NCBI GenBank assembly: GCA_902592285.1
Contig: CACJED010000009.1
Span: 1 to 34,748 of the forward strand
Reading direction: 5' to 3'
Origin: an uncultured Pelagibacteraceae bacterium
GTDB lineage: Bacteria; Pseudomonadota; Alphaproteobacteria; Pelagibacterales; Pelagibacteraceae
DNA length: 34,748 nucleotides
The notes under the pieces were generated by a model. It saw nothing but the letters and a program-made list of their open reading frames with translations, did not search any database and had not been told where the DNA came from. Positions 18,827-30,957 of this stretch are shown here, in pieces. Position 1 is the first letter of the stretch. Each line of letters begins with the position of its first letter. Both the position numbers and the translations under genes were made by a program.

Positions 18827-19930
18827 TTAATCTAAATTGAACATGGATGAAGCTAAACTTGCTTGATATCTCCAGTTACCCAAAATATTATATGACAACG
18901 CACACTCATAAGTACAATTACACTTTGATTTTAATATATAATCCCTAGTATCTTTAGTATTTTTATCATTCCAAATTTTCATAAAATTCATTTCATTATC
19001 TCTTAGATTTCCTAAAAGTTTGTCTTCTAAAATTTCACAAGGATAAACTTTTCCATTAGAGGTGATAATTCCAAACAAACTTCCCGCATGGCAAGGGCTA
19101 ATATATTTTGGATGCATATACATCTTTTTTATCATTTCCCATGATAAAATATCTTTTTTCTGATGAACTCTTCCTTGAATTGAACTGATATTATAATTTC
19201 TTATTTTTTTTAACTTAATATTTTTTTTAATTTCACTAGTAAGCCAATCATAAGCTTGTAGTATTTTCTTTTTTTTTTCATAAGGTGTTTTATAAACACC
19301 TTCATCTCTTACAATTGTACATTTCATTGAGTCTATTCCACATTCTACATGTAAATAGTTAAAAATTTCTTTTATATTATCGCAATTTTCATGGGTAACA
19401 GTAATACTTACAACAGGATTAATATTGTCACCCATATTTTTTAAAATCTTATATGTTTCTATACAACTCGAAAATAGGTTTTTAACTTTTCTTACTTCAT
19501 TATGTCTTTCTGGAAAATCATCGATCGAAATTTGAAATGTAAGTTCTATACCTTCTTTAAATTTAGAAACTTCTTCTGCAAATTTTTTTACTCTATCTGG
19601 TAGACTTGCATTAGTAGTTATGTAGATAGATTGGATAGTAGTATTTGTGAGATATTTTTTTGCGATTTCAATTAAATCTTTTCTAGCGAAAGGTTCACCT
19701 CCAGTGATATTGACATTTAATAAAGATTTTCCGAGATTTTTAGTTAATGTATCAATTTCATCCATTGTGAGTTCACCAGCAAAAGTTTTAGGATCATCGA
19801 AATCAATAAAACAAAATGAACATCTTGCATTACATCTATTCGTTACGAAATGAACAATGCTTACTGGCTCAGTCTTTTTAAACAAAATATTTTGAATTAC
19901 GTGAGAAGTGCTAGTATTTTTAATTAACAT
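18827..19930 (-). CDS. Radical SAM protein with SPASM/twitch-like C-terminus
   Basis: CNARCSFCF [4Fe-4S] motif, NITGGEPFARKDL, C-terminal GKVYPCEILEDKLLGNLRD and CNCTYEC. Confidence 0.88.
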   Translation of the reverse strand: MLIKNTSTSHVIQNILFKKTEPVSIVHFVTNRCNARCSFCFIDFDDPKTFAGELTMDEIDTLTKNLGKSLLNVNITGGEPFARKDLIEIAKKYLTNTTIQSIYITTNASLPDRVKKFAEEVSKFKEGIELTFQISIDDFPERHNEVRKVKNLFSSCIETYKILKNMGDNINPVVSITVTHENCDNIKEIFNYLHVECGIDSMKCTIVRDEGVYKTPYEKKKKILQAYDWLTSEIKKNIKLKKIRNYNISSIQGRVHQKKDILSWEMIKKMYMHPKYISPCHAGSLFGIITSNGKVYPCEILEDKLLGNLRDNEMNFMKIWNDKNTKDTRDYILKSKCNCTYECALSYNILGNWRYQASLASSMFNLD

Positions 19931-20001
19931 TTGAATTTAGTAAATATCCTTGATTTTACTTATATTGTGGTTTTTATAAAAAAGAAATAGAAAACTAAAT
20001 A

Positions 20002-20823
20002 ATGAGTAAAAAGAAAAACATTATAATTACTGGAGGTACAGATGGTATTGGATTAGCAGCAGTAAAACAGTTAATCGAGTATGATGATAATATTTATATA
20101 ATTTCAAAAAATGCTGAAAAAGGAAATAAAGTTTTAAATCAATTGAGCAGTCCAAATATTGATTTCTTTCAATGCGATCTAAGTGAAGATTCTCAATTAA
20201 AAATATTAATCAAAAAATTAAATAAATTACATAAAATTGATACATTGATAAATAACGCTGGAGCCTATTTTTTTAAAAGAGAGGTTAATAATGAAAATAT
20301 TGAAAAAACTTTTGCTTTAAATCACTTATCTTATTTTAAACTATCACTTGGCCTTCTAGATAAATTAGAAGAATCCGAGGATGGAAGAATCATAAATGTA
20401 GCGTCTAACGCTCATAAAAGGTTTGATCTAGATATTGACGACATTGAAAATAAAATTAATTATAATGGTTGGAAATCCTATTGTAGATCAAAGTTATTGA
20501 ATTTATTGTTTACTTATTCTTTTCAAAAAGAAATAAAAACTAAAGTTACATGTAATTGTCTTCACCCAGGATTTGTAAATTCTAATTTTGGCAATAATAA
20601 CAATAATATCTATCTAAAAACTTTTGCAAAAATTGTTAAAACTTTTCTTGCAATTTCTACTCAAAGAGGTGCTGAAACAATAACTTATTTAGCTAAATCT
20701 GATAAAGTTAAAAATATTAGTGGAAAATATTTTTATAAAAAAAAGGAAAAAAGAAGCTCTGCTTATTCATATAATGAAAAAATTGCTAAAATTATTTGGA
20801 AAAAAACACTTGAATATATGTAA
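20002..20823 (+). CDS. Short-chain dehydrogenase/reductase (retinol-dehydrogenase-like)
   Basis: ITGGTDGIGLAAV, LINNAGAYFF, YCRSK catalytic motif. Confidence 0.87.
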   Translation: MSKKKNIIITGGTDGIGLAAVKQLIEYDDNIYIISKNAEKGNKVLNQLSSPNIDFFQCDLSEDSQLKILIKKLNKLHKIDTLINNAGAYFFKREVNNENIEKTFALNHLSYFKLSLGLLDKLEESEDGRIINVASNAHKRFDLDIDDIENKINYNGWKSYCRSKLLNLLFTYSFQKEIKTKVTCNCLHPGFVNSNFGNNNNNIYLKTFAKIVKTFLAISTQRGAETITYLAKSDKVKNISGKYFYKKKEKRSSAYSYNEKIAKIIWKKTLEYM

Positions 20824-20927
20824 TAGCAATAACTAGAGTTTTATGTCAGCAAAAACTAGCCAATTTTTTTAATTTTTTAATTTTAATGTTATTAATTAGT
20901 AATAAAAAATAAAAATTATTTATCGAA

Positions 20928-23594
20928 ATGAATTCTAATACTTTAAATGAAATAAGAAATATATTTTTAAAATATTTCGAAAAGAATAATCATAAAATTA
21001 TTGAGTCTAGTAATTTAGTTCCAAATAATGATCCCACATTAATGTTCGCGAATTCTGGAATGGTTCAATTTAAAAACGTATTTACAGGCCTTGAAAAAAG
21101 AGATTATCAAAGAGCAACGACTTCTCAAAAATGCGTAAGAGCTGGAGGTAAACATAATGATTTAGAAAATGTAGGCTATACTCCTAGACATCATACATTT
21201 TTTGAAATGTTGGGAAATTTTTCATTTGGAGATTATTTTAAAGAAAAAGCGATTTATTACGCATGGGATTTAATTACCAAAGAATTTGGATTAAACAAAA
21301 AAAAACTTTATGTAACGGTTTTTCATGAAGACGATGAAGCATTTAATTTCTGGAAAAAAATAGCAGGTTTTAATGATGATCGAATTATAAGAATTTCAAC
21401 GTCTGATAATTTTTGGTCAATGGGTGAAACAGGTCCGTGTGGCCCATGTTCAGAAATATTTTACGATCATGGTGATCATTTGAAGGGTGGACTACCTGGC
21501 ACTAAAGACGAAGATGGAGACAGATTCATTGAAATTTGGAATTTAGTTTTCATGCAATATGAACAGGTAACAAAAGACGAGAGAATAAATCTCCCAAAAC
21601 CTTCGGTTGATACTGGGATGGGTTTAGAAAGAATAACTGCTTTATTACAGGGCACACATGATAACTATGAAACTGATCATTTTAAAAAATTAATTCAATC
21701 AACATCTGATATTGTTAAAAAAAAACCAAATCAACATAATCTTTCAAGTTTTAGAGTTATTGCTGATCACTTAAGAGCAAGTTCTTTTTTAATAGCTGAA
21801 GGAGTCTTACCCTCAAATGAGGGCAGAGGCTATGTTTTAAGAAGAATAATGAGAAGAGGAATGAGACACTCACATTTATTGGGATCAAAGAAGCCAGTTT
21901 TTTATAATTTATTCGAAACTCTTAAAAATGAGATGTCTAATAATTATCCAGAGTTAAAAAGAGCAGAGTCATTAATTAAAGAAACTTTAAAAATGGAAGA
22001 GGAGAAATTTTTAGATTTATTAGATCGAGGAATAAAAATATTAGATGATGAAATATCTAAAATAGATAAAGTTCTTCCAGGAAATGTTGCATTTAAATTA
22101 TATGATACATATGGATTTCCTTTAGATCTTACTGAAGATATATTAAGAAATAAATCACTATCAATCGATATAAATAAATTTAACTTATTGATGCAAGAAA
22201 GCAAAGAACTTGCAAAAAAAAATTGGAAAGGTTCAGGGGACTCTGTAGTAGAAGATATTTGGTTTGGAATTAGAGATAAATTAGGTGCTACTGAATTTTT
22301 GGGTTATGAAACAAACCAAGCAGAGGGTGTAGTTTTGTCATTGTTAAAAAATAATAAAGAGGTTGATAATTTAAAATTAGACGATGAAGGCATGATTATT
22401 ACTAATCAAACACCTTTTTATGGAGAGTCAGGGGGCCAAATTGGTGATACTGGAGAAATCATTTCTGGAGATTTCAAATTTGAGGTAAGTGATGTACAAA
22501 AAAAATTGGGTGATCTTTTTATTCATTATGGAAAAGTCGTAAATGGCACAATTAATATTAATGATAGTGTTGAAATGAAAATTAATGAAGAAAGAAGAAA
22601 TGATACCAGGGCCTATCACTCAGCAACTCATTTACTTCATGAGTCGTTAAGAAGAGTTTTAGGTACTCATGTTACTCAGAAAGGATCTTTAGTTGAACCG
22701 AGTAGATTGAGATTTGATTTTAGTCATATGAAGCCAATTTCTGATGAGGAAATCATTAAAATTGAGGAATTTGTAAACTCTATGGTTCTCAAAAAAACTG
22801 AAGTTAGGACCCGTTTAATGACTCCGAATGAGGCAGTTGAAAATGGAGCTTTAGCGCTATTTGGAGAAAAATATGGAGATGAGGTTAGGGTACTTTCAAT
22901 GGGCGATGATAATGGAAAGTATTTTTCTACAGAACTTTGTGGTGGAACTCATGTCAAAAATACTGGTGATATAGGTAAATTTAAAATTATAAGCCAATCA
23001 TCAATAGCTGCAGGCGTTAGGAGGATAGAGGCTTTAAGAGACAAACAATTAGATGATTATTTAAAAAATAAAGAAAAATTATCAAATTTATCTTCTGAAA
23101 AAAATGAAGAAGTGATTAAAGATTTGTCAAAACAAATTATCAGCTTAGGTGGTAAGCCATTAATTGAGCAATCAGATCAAAAAATATTAATTAAAAATTT
23201 AAGTAAACAATTAGATACCTTATTGGTCAAATCAATTTTAAATAATAAAAATAAAAATAAAATTATAGATGATGAAATTAAAGGTATTAAAATAAGATTT
23301 CAAAATGTTGATGGGTTAGCACCTAAAGAATTAAGAAAACTTGTGGATAATGGCAAAAAAGATTTAGGAGAAGGTATTGTTATAGTTTTTGCTAGTAAAG
23401 ATGACAAAGTTGGTGTTGCAGTTGGCATAACAAATAAGTTAACAGATAAATTTGATGCAGTAAAATTTGTCAAGCTAAGTTCTAAAATTATTGGTGGTCA
23501 AGGTGGAGGAGGAAGAAAAGATTTTGCTCAAGCAGGTGGTCAAGATAGAAATAAAATTTCTGAGGCTTTTGAAAAAATTAAATCCCTAATTTAA
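20928..23594 (+). CDS. alaS: Alanyl-tRNA synthetase
   Basis: [17 protein letters not shown]-type motif, [35 protein letters not shown]. Confidence 0.98.
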   Translation: MNSNTLNEIRNIFLKYFEKNNHKIIESSNLVPNNDPTLMFANSGMVQFKNVFTGLEKRDYQRATTSQKCVRAGGKHNDLENVGYTPRHHTFFEMLGNFSFGDYFKEKAIYYAWDLITKEFGLNKKKLYVTVFHEDDEAFNFWKKIAGFNDDRIIRISTSDNFWSMGETGPCGPCSEIFYDHGDHLKGGLPGTKDEDGDRFIEIWNLVFMQYEQVTKDERINLPKPSVDTGMGLERITALLQGTHDNYETDHFKKLIQSTSDIVKKKPNQHNLSSFRVIADHLRASSFLIAEGVLPSNEGRGYVLRRIMRRGMRHSHLLGSKKPVFYNLFETLKNEMSNNYPELKRAESLIKETLKMEEEKFLDLLDRGIKILDDEISKIDKVLPGNVAFKLYDTYGFPLDLTEDILRNKSLSIDINKFNLLMQESKELAKKNWKGSGDSVVEDIWFGIRDKLGATEFLGYETNQAEGVVLSLLKNNKEVDNLKLDDEGMIITNQTPFYGESGGQIGDTGEIISGDFKFEVSDVQKKLGDLFIHYGKVVNGTININDSVEMKINEERRNDTRAYHSATHLLHESLRRVLGTHVTQKGSLVEPSRLRFDFSHMKPISDEEIIKIEEFVNSMVLKKTEVRTRLMTPNEAVENGALALFGEKYGDEVRVLSMGDDNGKYFSTELCGGTHVKNTGDIGKFKIISQSSIAAGVRRIEALRDKQLDDYLKNKEKLSNLSSEKNEEVIKDLSKQIISLGGKPLIEQSDQKILIKNLSKQLDTLLVKSILNNKNKNKIIDDEIKGIKIRFQNVDGLAPKELRKLVDNGKKDLGEGIVIVFASKDDKVGVAVGITNKLTDKFDAVKFVKLSSKIIGGQGGGGRKDFAQAGGQDRNKISEAFEKIKSLI

Positions 23595-24800
23595 TCTTTT
23601 TTTTAATCTACCATCAATCTCATCTAAAAATTGACTTGTAGTTAAATATTTACTAGAAGGTCCAACTAGGATTGCTAAATCTTTTGTCATTGCGCCACTT
23701 TCAACACAATCTATACACACATTTTCAATTATATTTGCAAATTTAATTAATTCATTATTTGAGTCAAGTTTTCCCCTATGAGATAAACCTCTTGTCCATG
23801 CAAAAATTGATGCTATTGGATTAGTTGATGTTTCTTTTCCTTGTTGATGCATTCTGTAATGTCTAGTAACAGTTCCATGTGCAGCTTCAGCTTCCATAAC
23901 TTTACCATCAGGTGTTAATAGAGTGCTAGTCATAAGTCCCAGTGATCCATAACCTTGTGCCATAGTGTCTGATTGAACATCTCCATCATAATTTTTACAA
24001 GCCCAAATATATTTACCACTCCATTTCATTGCACATGCTACCATGTCATCAATTAATCTGTGTTCATAAGTTAATTTATGTTTTTTAAATTCTTCTTTGT
24101 ACTCTTTATCAAAGATTTCTTGGAATATATCTTTGAACCTGCCATCATATTGTTTTAAAATAGTATTTTTTGTAGACATGTAGACGGGCCATTTTTTTAT
24201 TAGGCCATAACTAAAACAAGATCTTGCAAAATCTTGAATAGATTTGTCTAGATTATACATCGAAAGTGCAATACCTGGACCAGTGAAATTAAATACTTCA
24301 TATTTAATTTCATCTTTTCCATCTTCTGATGTCCACTTTATTTCCATTTTTCCCTTACCAGGAACTTTAAAATCAGTAGCTCTATACTGATCACCAAACG
24401 CATGCCTTCCAATTATTACAGGATCTGTCCATGAGGGAACTAACTTTGGAATATTTTTGCAAATGATAGGCTCTCGAAATACTGTTCCTCCAATGATATT
24501 TCTAATTGTACCGTTAGGAGACCTCCACATTTTTTTAAGTTTGAACTCCTCCACTCTGGCCTCATCAGGAGTTATTGTTGCACATTTAATACCTACTCCA
24601 ATCTTTTTTATTGCATTTGCCGAGTCTATTGTAATTTGATCGTTGCTATTATCTCTACTTTCTATGCCTAGATCATAATATTTAATGCCCAAATCAAGAT
24701 AAGGTAAAATTAATTTATTTTTAATGAACTCCCAGATAATTCTAGTCATTTCGTCCCCATCTAGCTCTACAACAGGGTTTTTTACATTGATTTTTGTCAT
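23586..24800 (-). CDS. icd: NADP-dependent isocitrate dehydrogenase
   Basis: [55 protein letters not shown]. Confidence 0.96.
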   Translation of the reverse strand: MTKINVKNPVVELDGDEMTRIIWEFIKNKLILPYLDLGIKYYDLGIESRDNSNDQITIDSANAIKKIGVGIKCATITPDEARVEEFKLKKMWRSPNGTIRNIIGGTVFREPIICKNIPKLVPSWTDPVIIGRHAFGDQYRATDFKVPGKGKMEIKWTSEDGKDEIKYEVFNFTGPGIALSMYNLDKSIQDFARSCFSYGLIKKWPVYMSTKNTILKQYDGRFKDIFQEIFDKEYKEEFKKHKLTYEHRLIDDMVACAMKWSGKYIWACKNYDGDVQSDTMAQGYGSLGLMTSTLLTPDGKVMEAEAAHGTVTRHYRMHQQGKETSTNPIASIFAWTRGLSHRGKLDSNNELIKFANIIENVCIDCVESGAMTKDLAILVGPSSKYLTTSQFLDEIDGRLKKRLN

Positions 24801-24877
24801 TTAAATGAAATATATCTTATTAATTGAATTTCGTAGTTTTATATACATATTAATCAAAAATTATCAAATATTAGAAC

Positions 24878-25525
24878 ATGTTTAGTAAAATTTTTCCAAA
24901 ACTTCACCCAGAGGGCTATAAATTTATTGTAATCGCAGTTGTATTAACAATTATCTTATACATCTTCAGTGGAGCTTTAGGACTACTTGGATTTATCCTG
25001 AGTATTTGGGTTTATTATTTTTTTAGAGATCCAGAAAGAGTAATTATCGATGATGACAATTATTTAGTTAGTCCTGCAGATGGTGAAATAATTAAAGTAG
25101 AGGAGGTGGATGGCCCTAAAGAATTAAATCTAGAAAATAAAAAATTTAAAAAAATAAGTATTTTTATGAATGTTTTTGATTGTCATGTAAATAGAACACC
25201 GTGCAAAGGTCAAATAGAGGAAATTTTATATAAGCCAGGAAAATTTTTAAACGCATCTTTTGATAAAGCAAGTGAGGAAAATGAGAGAAATTATTACAAA
25301 ATTAAAGATGTTCATGGAAATGACATAATTGTTGTTCAAATTGCAGGCTTGATAGCGAGAAGAATTGTTTGTGAATCTAATAAAAATCAAAATTTAGCTC
25401 AAGGCGAAAGAATTGGTATGATCAGATTTGGCAGCAGAGCAGATGTCTATTACGAAAATTATCATCCACTTGTTAAGATTGGACAACGCTCAATTTCAGG
25501 GGAGACAATTCTGGCAAAGAAATAG
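24878..25525 (+). CDS. psd: Phosphatidylserine decarboxylase
   Basis: YYFFRDPER, SPADGEI, NVFDCHVNR, MIRFGSRADVYY (GS cleavage site). Confidence 0.94.
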   Translation: MFSKIFPKLHPEGYKFIVIAVVLTIILYIFSGALGLLGFILSIWVYYFFRDPERVIIDDDNYLVSPADGEIIKVEEVDGPKELNLENKKFKKISIFMNVFDCHVNRTPCKGQIEEILYKPGKFLNASFDKASEENERNYYKIKDVHGNDIIVVQIAGLIARRIVCESNKNQNLAQGERIGMIRFGSRADVYYENYHPLVKIGQRSISGETILAKK

Positions 25526-25527
25526 AT

Positions 25528-26334
25528 ATGGAACCACAAAAAAAAAATTTTACTGTAATAACTGATAAAAAAAAGGCAAGAATGCTTTTACCAAATATGC
25601 TTACTCTTTTTGGAGTTTGTATTGGTTTAACCTCAATCAGATTTGCTTTAGATGGTAAATTTGAATTTGCAATAATAGCAATAATATTTGCAGCTCTAAT
25701 AGATGGTTTAGATGGACGGATAGCTCGATTAATAAAAGGCACATCTAAAGTTGGTAAAGAACTAGACTCACTTACAGATATGATAAGTTTTGGTGTAGCC
25801 CCAGCATTTATTATGTATTTTTGGAAATTAAATACACTTGGAAAATTTGGCTGGCTACTTTGTTTAGTTTATGTAATTTGTGTTGCATTAAGACTTGCAA
25901 GATTTAATATAAATTCTGACAAAGAACCTTCTTGGAGAGATAATTTTTTTGAAGGAGTCCCATCTCCTGCAGGAGGAATTTTAGTTTTGACTCCTTTAAT
26001 TTTCAGTTTAAGTGGTTTAAGTGCTCTTCAAATAGATTATGATATTGTTGTTCCATTATTTTTTGTTTTCACTTCATTTTTGTTGATAAGTAAATTTCCA
26101 AGTTATTCATTTAAGAAAATTGTTATTCCAAGAAAAACCACTATTTTTTTATTATTTGGAATAGTTTTATTTTTTGGCTTATTGCTTATTTATACATTTA
26201 ATGTGATTGCAATAAGCTCATTAATTTACCTTACTTTACTGCCAATCAGTTTCTTTCATTATCAAAAGTTAAAAAAACAAAATCAAAATGAAAAAATTCA
26301 AGATAGTGATGATGATCTTGAAGATGTTCTTTAA
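25528..26334 (+). CDS. pssA: CDP-diacylglycerol--serine O-phosphatidyltransferase
   Basis: DGLDGRIARLIKGTSKVGKELDSLTDMISFG (CDP-alcohol phosphotransferase motif); follows psd. Confidence 0.93.
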   Translation: MEPQKKNFTVITDKKKARMLLPNMLTLFGVCIGLTSIRFALDGKFEFAIIAIIFAALIDGLDGRIARLIKGTSKVGKELDSLTDMISFGVAPAFIMYFWKLNTLGKFGWLLCLVYVICVALRLARFNINSDKEPSWRDNFFEGVPSPAGGILVLTPLIFSLSGLSALQIDYDIVVPLFFVFTSFLLISKFPSYSFKKIVIPRKTTIFLLFGIVLFFGLLLIYTFNVIAISSLIYLTLLPISFFHYQKLKKQNQNEKIQDSDDDLEDVL

Positions 26335-27245
26335 TGAAAAAAAATGTAATTGTTTCTCTAGCTGATGCTAATTATTATCCTTTATTAAATGAATTGGTAG
26401 ATTCTATTAAACAATTTAAAGAAAGTGAAAGCGTTGCAATTTGTATTTTAGATGCTGGTCTTGAGGAAAAACAAAAAGAAAAATTACTTAATAAAGTAGA
26501 TGAGATAAAAACTGCTAAATGGGATATTGAAGTTCCAGGACATAAAGTTAAAGATAAAGAATGGCTTAAAAGTCAGGTATCAAGGGCATTTTTACCTAAA
26601 TATTTTCCAAATTATAATAAGTATTTATGGATTGATTGTGATGCCTGGGTGAATGATTGGAAATCTGTAAATCTTTATTTTCAAGCATGCGAAAATGGTA
26701 AACTTGGAATTACCCAAACTATTGGACCAGGTTATAGAATTACTTCTAAAGTTAATTGGCTTTTTGGAAAACTTGCAATAATAAAATCTCAAAATTTTAA
26801 ACATGCAATTAAATCAAAAATTGGATATTCTAAAGCCCGTAAACTTGCTTTTGCTCCTCACATCAATATTGGAGTTTTCTCACTTGAAGCTAACTCACCT
26901 GGATGGTCCTCTTGGCAAACAAATTTATATGAAACATTAAAAGCTGGAAATATTTTTGGTTCTGAGGGATTAGCAATCAATATGTCTGTTTATATTGATG
27001 AATTGAAAACAGAATTTTTACCACTTAATTGTAATTGGATAACAAGCAATTTACTTCCAAAATTTGATGAAAATAGAGATACTTTTGTAGAACCTTTTTT
27101 ACCAAATCATAAGATAGGAATTATGCATCTTGCTGCAGGTATTTGGCAAGACGGCAAAGATATGAGAATGAACCCAGAAATTAAAGTAAAGATAGAAAAT
27201 CTTGAGGGTAAATTTTTAAAAAAAAGTTTGAGATTTAATAATTAA
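26334..27245 (+). CDS. GT8-like glycosyltransferase/nucleotide-sugar transferase
   Basis: YLWIDCDAWVND (DXD), HINIGVFSLE, NHKIGIMHLAAGIW; TAATG coupling with pssA. Confidence 0.6.
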   Translation: MKKNVIVSLADANYYPLLNELVDSIKQFKESESVAICILDAGLEEKQKEKLLNKVDEIKTAKWDIEVPGHKVKDKEWLKSQVSRAFLPKYFPNYNKYLWIDCDAWVNDWKSVNLYFQACENGKLGITQTIGPGYRITSKVNWLFGKLAIIKSQNFKHAIKSKIGYSKARKLAFAPHINIGVFSLEANSPGWSSWQTNLYETLKAGNIFGSEGLAINMSVYIDELKTEFLPLNCNWITSNLLPKFDENRDTFVEPFLPNHKIGIMHLAAGIWQDGKDMRMNPEIKVKIENLEGKFLKKSLRFNN

Positions 27246-27857
27246 TTGAAAAAAAATAAAATTTCAAAAAATTGGGTGAATAATCAAAGACGGGATATTT
27301 ATGTTCGTAAATCTAAAGTAGATGGATATAGAGCTAGATCAGCATATAAATTAATTGAAATTGATCAGAAATTTAAAATTTTTAAAGGAGGACTGACTAT
27401 AATTGATATTGGAGCAGCACCAGGTAGTTGGTCTCAATATGCATCAAGAGTTGTTAAAAATGGTAAAATCATTTCAATAGATTTAAAAGAGATTGAATCA
27501 ATTCCAAATACAATTCAAATTAAAGGAGATTTTACAGAGGATAATATTAAACAAAAAATAAAAGATCAATTGAAAACAAATGCTGATGTAGTTATGTCTG
27601 ACATGGCAGTGAATACAACTGGTATAAAGAATATTGACTCAATACAAACAGGTGAACTTTGTAAGGAGTCTTTAGTTTTTTCAAAAGAGGTAATTAAAAA
27701 ACAAGGTTATTTTATTTCAAAAATATTTATGGGAAGTACATTTAATGAAATTGTCGCACTAGGGAAAAAATTTTTTAAAGAAGTAAAGGTTTTTAAACCC
27801 AAATCTAGTCGAAAGGACTCCAAAGAAAGTTTCATAATCTGTAAAAATCTTAGATAG
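27246..27857 (+). CDS. rlmE: 23S rRNA 2'-O-ribose methyltransferase RlmE (FtsJ)
   Basis: YRARSAYKLIEIDQKFKIF, IIDIGAAPGSWSQYA, VMSDMAVNTTG, KPKSSRKDSKESFIICKN; TTG start. Confidence 0.93.
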   Translation: MKKNKISKNWVNNQRRDIYVRKSKVDGYRARSAYKLIEIDQKFKIFKGGLTIIDIGAAPGSWSQYASRVVKNGKIISIDLKEIESIPNTIQIKGDFTEDNIKQKIKDQLKTNADVVMSDMAVNTTGIKNIDSIQTGELCKESLVFSKEVIKKQGYFISKIFMGSTFNEIVALGKKFFKEVKVFKPKSSRKDSKESFIICKNLR

Positions 27858-27888
27858 ACTCTTTAAATTTAGAAGGAATCGTATATAA

Positions 27889-28971
27889 ATGATTATGGAT
27901 CCTATAAAAGAAGCTCTCACCTTTGATGATGTAACACTTGTACCTAAATATTCTGAAATATTACCTTCTGAAGTAGACACAAGCATTAAATTAACAGAGA
28001 CTTTAAAATTAAACATCCCACTTCTTTCATCTGCTATGGATACAGTTACCGAAAGTAAAATGGCAATAGCAATAGCTAAGGCTGGTGGTATTGGTGTTAT
28101 TCATAGAAATTTAGATGTTAAAAGCCAAATTAAAGAAATTAAAAAAGTAAAAAAAAAAAATTTTTTAGTTGGAGCAGCAGTAGGAGCTGGACCAAATGAA
28201 CTTAATAGAGCTAAACAAATTCTTAAAGAAAGAATAGATTTGATAGTTGTTGATACCGCCCATGGTCACACCAAAAAAGTATCTGAAATTATTAAATTTA
28301 TAAAAAGAATTAAGAATAAAAAAACAGCAATATGTGCTGGAAATATAGCAACCCCAGAAGCTGCCAAATTTCTACTTAATTTAGGAGTAGATATTATAAA
28401 AGTGGGCATTGGACCAGGCTCAATTTGTACAACACGATTGGTTGCAGGAATTGGTGTTCCACAATTGAGTGCAATTCTTTCTGTTAGAAATGGAATTAGA
28501 AATAAAAAAGTAAAAATAATTGCAGATGGAGGAATTAAATACTCTGGAGATTTAGCTAAAGCTTTTGCTGCTGGAGCAGACGCAGTAATGATAGGATCAT
28601 TATTTGCTGGAACAGATGAGGCGCCTGGAAAACTAATTAAAAGAAGAGGTAAATATTTTAAAAGTTTTAGAGGAATGGGATCAGTCGGTGCAATGAATAA
28701 AGGATCTGCAGATAGGTATTTTCAAACAAAACAAAAAGATATATCTAAATATGTGCCAGAAGGTGTAGAAGGATTTGCTAAATATAAAGGTGATGTTCGT
28801 AGTATTATTTACAAATTAGTAGGTGGATTAAGATCATCCATGGGCTACCTTGGCTCTAAACAAATTAAATATTTAAGAAATAAACCAAGATTTGTAAAAA
28901 TTACTAAAGCAGGTTTTTATGAGAGTATGGTTCATAATGTAGATATTGTAAAAAATGATATAAAATATTAA
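27889..28971 (+). CDS. guaB: Inosine-5'-monophosphate dehydrogenase lacking the CBS/Bateman domain
   Basis: [91 protein letters not shown] joins directly to [11 protein letters not shown]. Confidence 0.95.
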   Translation: MIMDPIKEALTFDDVTLVPKYSEILPSEVDTSIKLTETLKLNIPLLSSAMDTVTESKMAIAIAKAGGIGVIHRNLDVKSQIKEIKKVKKKNFLVGAAVGAGPNELNRAKQILKERIDLIVVDTAHGHTKKVSEIIKFIKRIKNKKTAICAGNIATPEAAKFLLNLGVDIIKVGIGPGSICTTRLVAGIGVPQLSAILSVRNGIRNKKVKIIADGGIKYSGDLAKAFAAGADAVMIGSLFAGTDEAPGKLIKRRGKYFKSFRGMGSVGAMNKGSADRYFQTKQKDISKYVPEGVEGFAKYKGDVRSIIYKLVGGLRSSMGYLGSKQIKYLRNKPRFVKITKAGFYESMVHNVDIVKNDIKY

Positions 28972-29408
28972 TGATAAAATTTTATAAAATATTTATTTTT
29001 TTAGTTTTCTTATTAAGTCTTTCAAATGTTGCTTTAAGTAAAGAAAATTTTTTTACTGAAGGAGTAAAATTGTTTGAAGCAAAAAAATATGATGATGCAA
29101 AATTTTTACTCGAAAGAAGTATAGTGTTTGACCCAAAACATGCTAATTCATATTTGTATTTAGCTAAAATTTATAAAGAAAAGGAAGATCAAAAAAAAGA
29201 AGAAAAAAATCTGGAGGCTACTTTATTAATCGATCCTAAAAATGAAGAGGCAATTCTTATGTTAATGCAAATTGGAATAAAAAAAACTAATTATTCTCAA
29301 GTTAAAGAGTTATCGGAAAGATTTGAAAAGGTTTGTAAAGATTTATGTAAAAAAAATGATGAGATTTTACAGGATTTAAAAAATTTAGAACCAAAAAATG
29401 AATCTTGA
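28971..29408 (+). CDS. Small exported TPR-repeat protein
   Basis: Signal peptide; [45 protein letters not shown] pattern. Confidence 0.75.
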   Translation: MIKFYKIFIFLVFLLSLSNVALSKENFFTEGVKLFEAKKYDDAKFLLERSIVFDPKHANSYLYLAKIYKEKEDQKKEEKNLEATLLIDPKNEEAILMLMQIGIKKTNYSQVKELSERFEKVCKDLCKKNDEILQDLKNLEPKNES

Positions 29409-30957
29409 TTTAAATCTAAACAAGATCCTAATTATTGATTTTGGTTCGCAATTTACTCAATTAATTGTTCGAAGAGTTAGAGAAGCTGGAGTTTATTCTG
29501 AATTAGTGAGTCACAAAAAAGTTAAAAGTTTTCATATAAAATCTAATACTAAAGGGATTATCCTATCAGGAGGACCCTTAAATGTTTATCAATTAAATGA
29601 TAATTTATTTGATAGAACAATTTTGAGACTAGGTGTTCCGATTTTAGGTATATGTTTTGGCCACCAAATTTTATCAAAATTTAATGGTGGAAAAGTTAAA
29701 CAATCAAAACATAGAGAATTTGGACTAGCAAACATTTATAAAAAGAATAACAGTTTATTAACCAAAGACTATTTTAATAAAAAATCTAAAAAGGTCTGGA
29801 TGAGTCATGCTGATCAAGTATATAAATTGCCAAAGAGTTTTAAAGTTATCGCATCAAGTGAAAATTCAAAATATGCAATAGTAGAATGTACGAGAGAAAA
29901 AATTTTTGGTGTTCAATTTCATCCAGAAGTAACTCACAGTGAAAATGGAAAAAAAATATTCAGTAACTTTATATTTAAAATTTGTAAAATTAAAAAAAAT
30001 TGGTCCCCTAAAGATCAAAAAATAAGATTAATTAAAGAAACAAGACAGCTAATTGGCTCTAACAAGGTCATTTGTGCTTTATCAGGTGGGGTTGATAGTA
30101 GTGTAGTGGCTCAACTTTTAAATAAAGCTATTGGTAAAAAGTTATATTGTATTTTTGTAAATACCGGTCTCTTAAGAAAAAATGAGGAAAAACAAGTTAT
30201 TCAAACATTTAAAAAAAGACTTAAAATTAATTTAATTTACGTGAATGCTGAAAAAGAATTTCTTAAAAAATTAAATAAAGTATCAGATCCTGAAAAGAAG
30301 AGAAAAATTATAGGAAATTTGTTTATCAAAATATTTGAACGTTACTCTAAGAAGATTAAAAATGTAAGATATTTGGCTCAAGGTACTCTTTATCCAGATT
30401 TAATTGAAAGTAAATCTGTAACTGGAAGTCAAACTTCAAAAATTAAGTCCCATCACAATGTTGGTGGATTGCCTAAAAGAATGAAGTTGAAATTAGTAGA
30501 GCCTTTAAAATATCTTTTTAAAGATGAAGTAAGAAAATTAGGCTTAGAATTAAATTTAAATAAAGAAATAATTTCCAGACATCCCTTTCCAGGTCCAGGT
30601 TTAGCAATAAGAATGCCGGGAATTATTACTAAAGAGAAAATTAATATTTTAAAAGAAGCTGATCATTATTTTATTCAAGCTTTGAGAGAACATGGACTAT
30701 ACAATAAAATTTGGCAAGCATATGCAGCTTTGCTTCCTGTTAAGACTGTTGGTGTGATGGGTGATAATAGAACTTATGAATATTTATGTTTGTTGAGAGC
30801 AATAACATCAGAGGATGGTATGACCGCAGATTTTTATGAATTTAAAAAACCATTTATTCAAAAAATTTCAAATAAAATTGTTAATAGTATTAAAGGAATT
30901 AATAGAGTAGTTTATGATATAACCTCAAAACCTCCTAGTACTATTGAGTTAGAGTAA
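29398..30957 (+). CDS. guaA: GMP synthase (glutamine-hydrolysing)
   Basis: [55 protein letters not shown]. Confidence 0.98.
   Translation: MNLDLNLNKILIIDFGSQFTQLIVRRVREAGVYSELVSHKKVKSFHIKSNTKGIILSGGPLNVYQLNDNLFDRTILRLGVPILGICFGHQILSKFNGGKVKQSKHREFGLANIYKKNNSLLTKDYFNKKSKKVWMSHADQVYKLPKSFKVIASSENSKYAIVECTREKIFGVQFHPEVTHSENGKKIFSNFIFKICKIKKNWSPKDQKIRLIKETRQLIGSNKVICALSGGVDSSVVAQLLNKAIGKKLYCIFVNTGLLRKNEEKQVIQTFKKRLKINLIYVNAEKEFLKKLNKVSDPEKKRKIIGNLFIKIFERYSKKIKNVRYLAQGTLYPDLIESKSVTGSQTSKIKSHHNVGGLPKRMKLKLVEPLKYLFKDEVRKLGLELNLNKEIISRHPFPGPGLAIRMPGIITKEKINILKEADHYFIQALREHGLYNKIWQAYAALLPVKTVGVMGDNRTYEYLCLLRAITSEDGMTADFYEFKKPFIQKISNKIVNSIKGINRVVYDITSKPPSTIELE

Noticed and set aside
20824-20927. AT-rich leader before alaS considered as a riboswitch or small RNA
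   Set aside because: No stable stem or recognisable aptamer pattern by eye.
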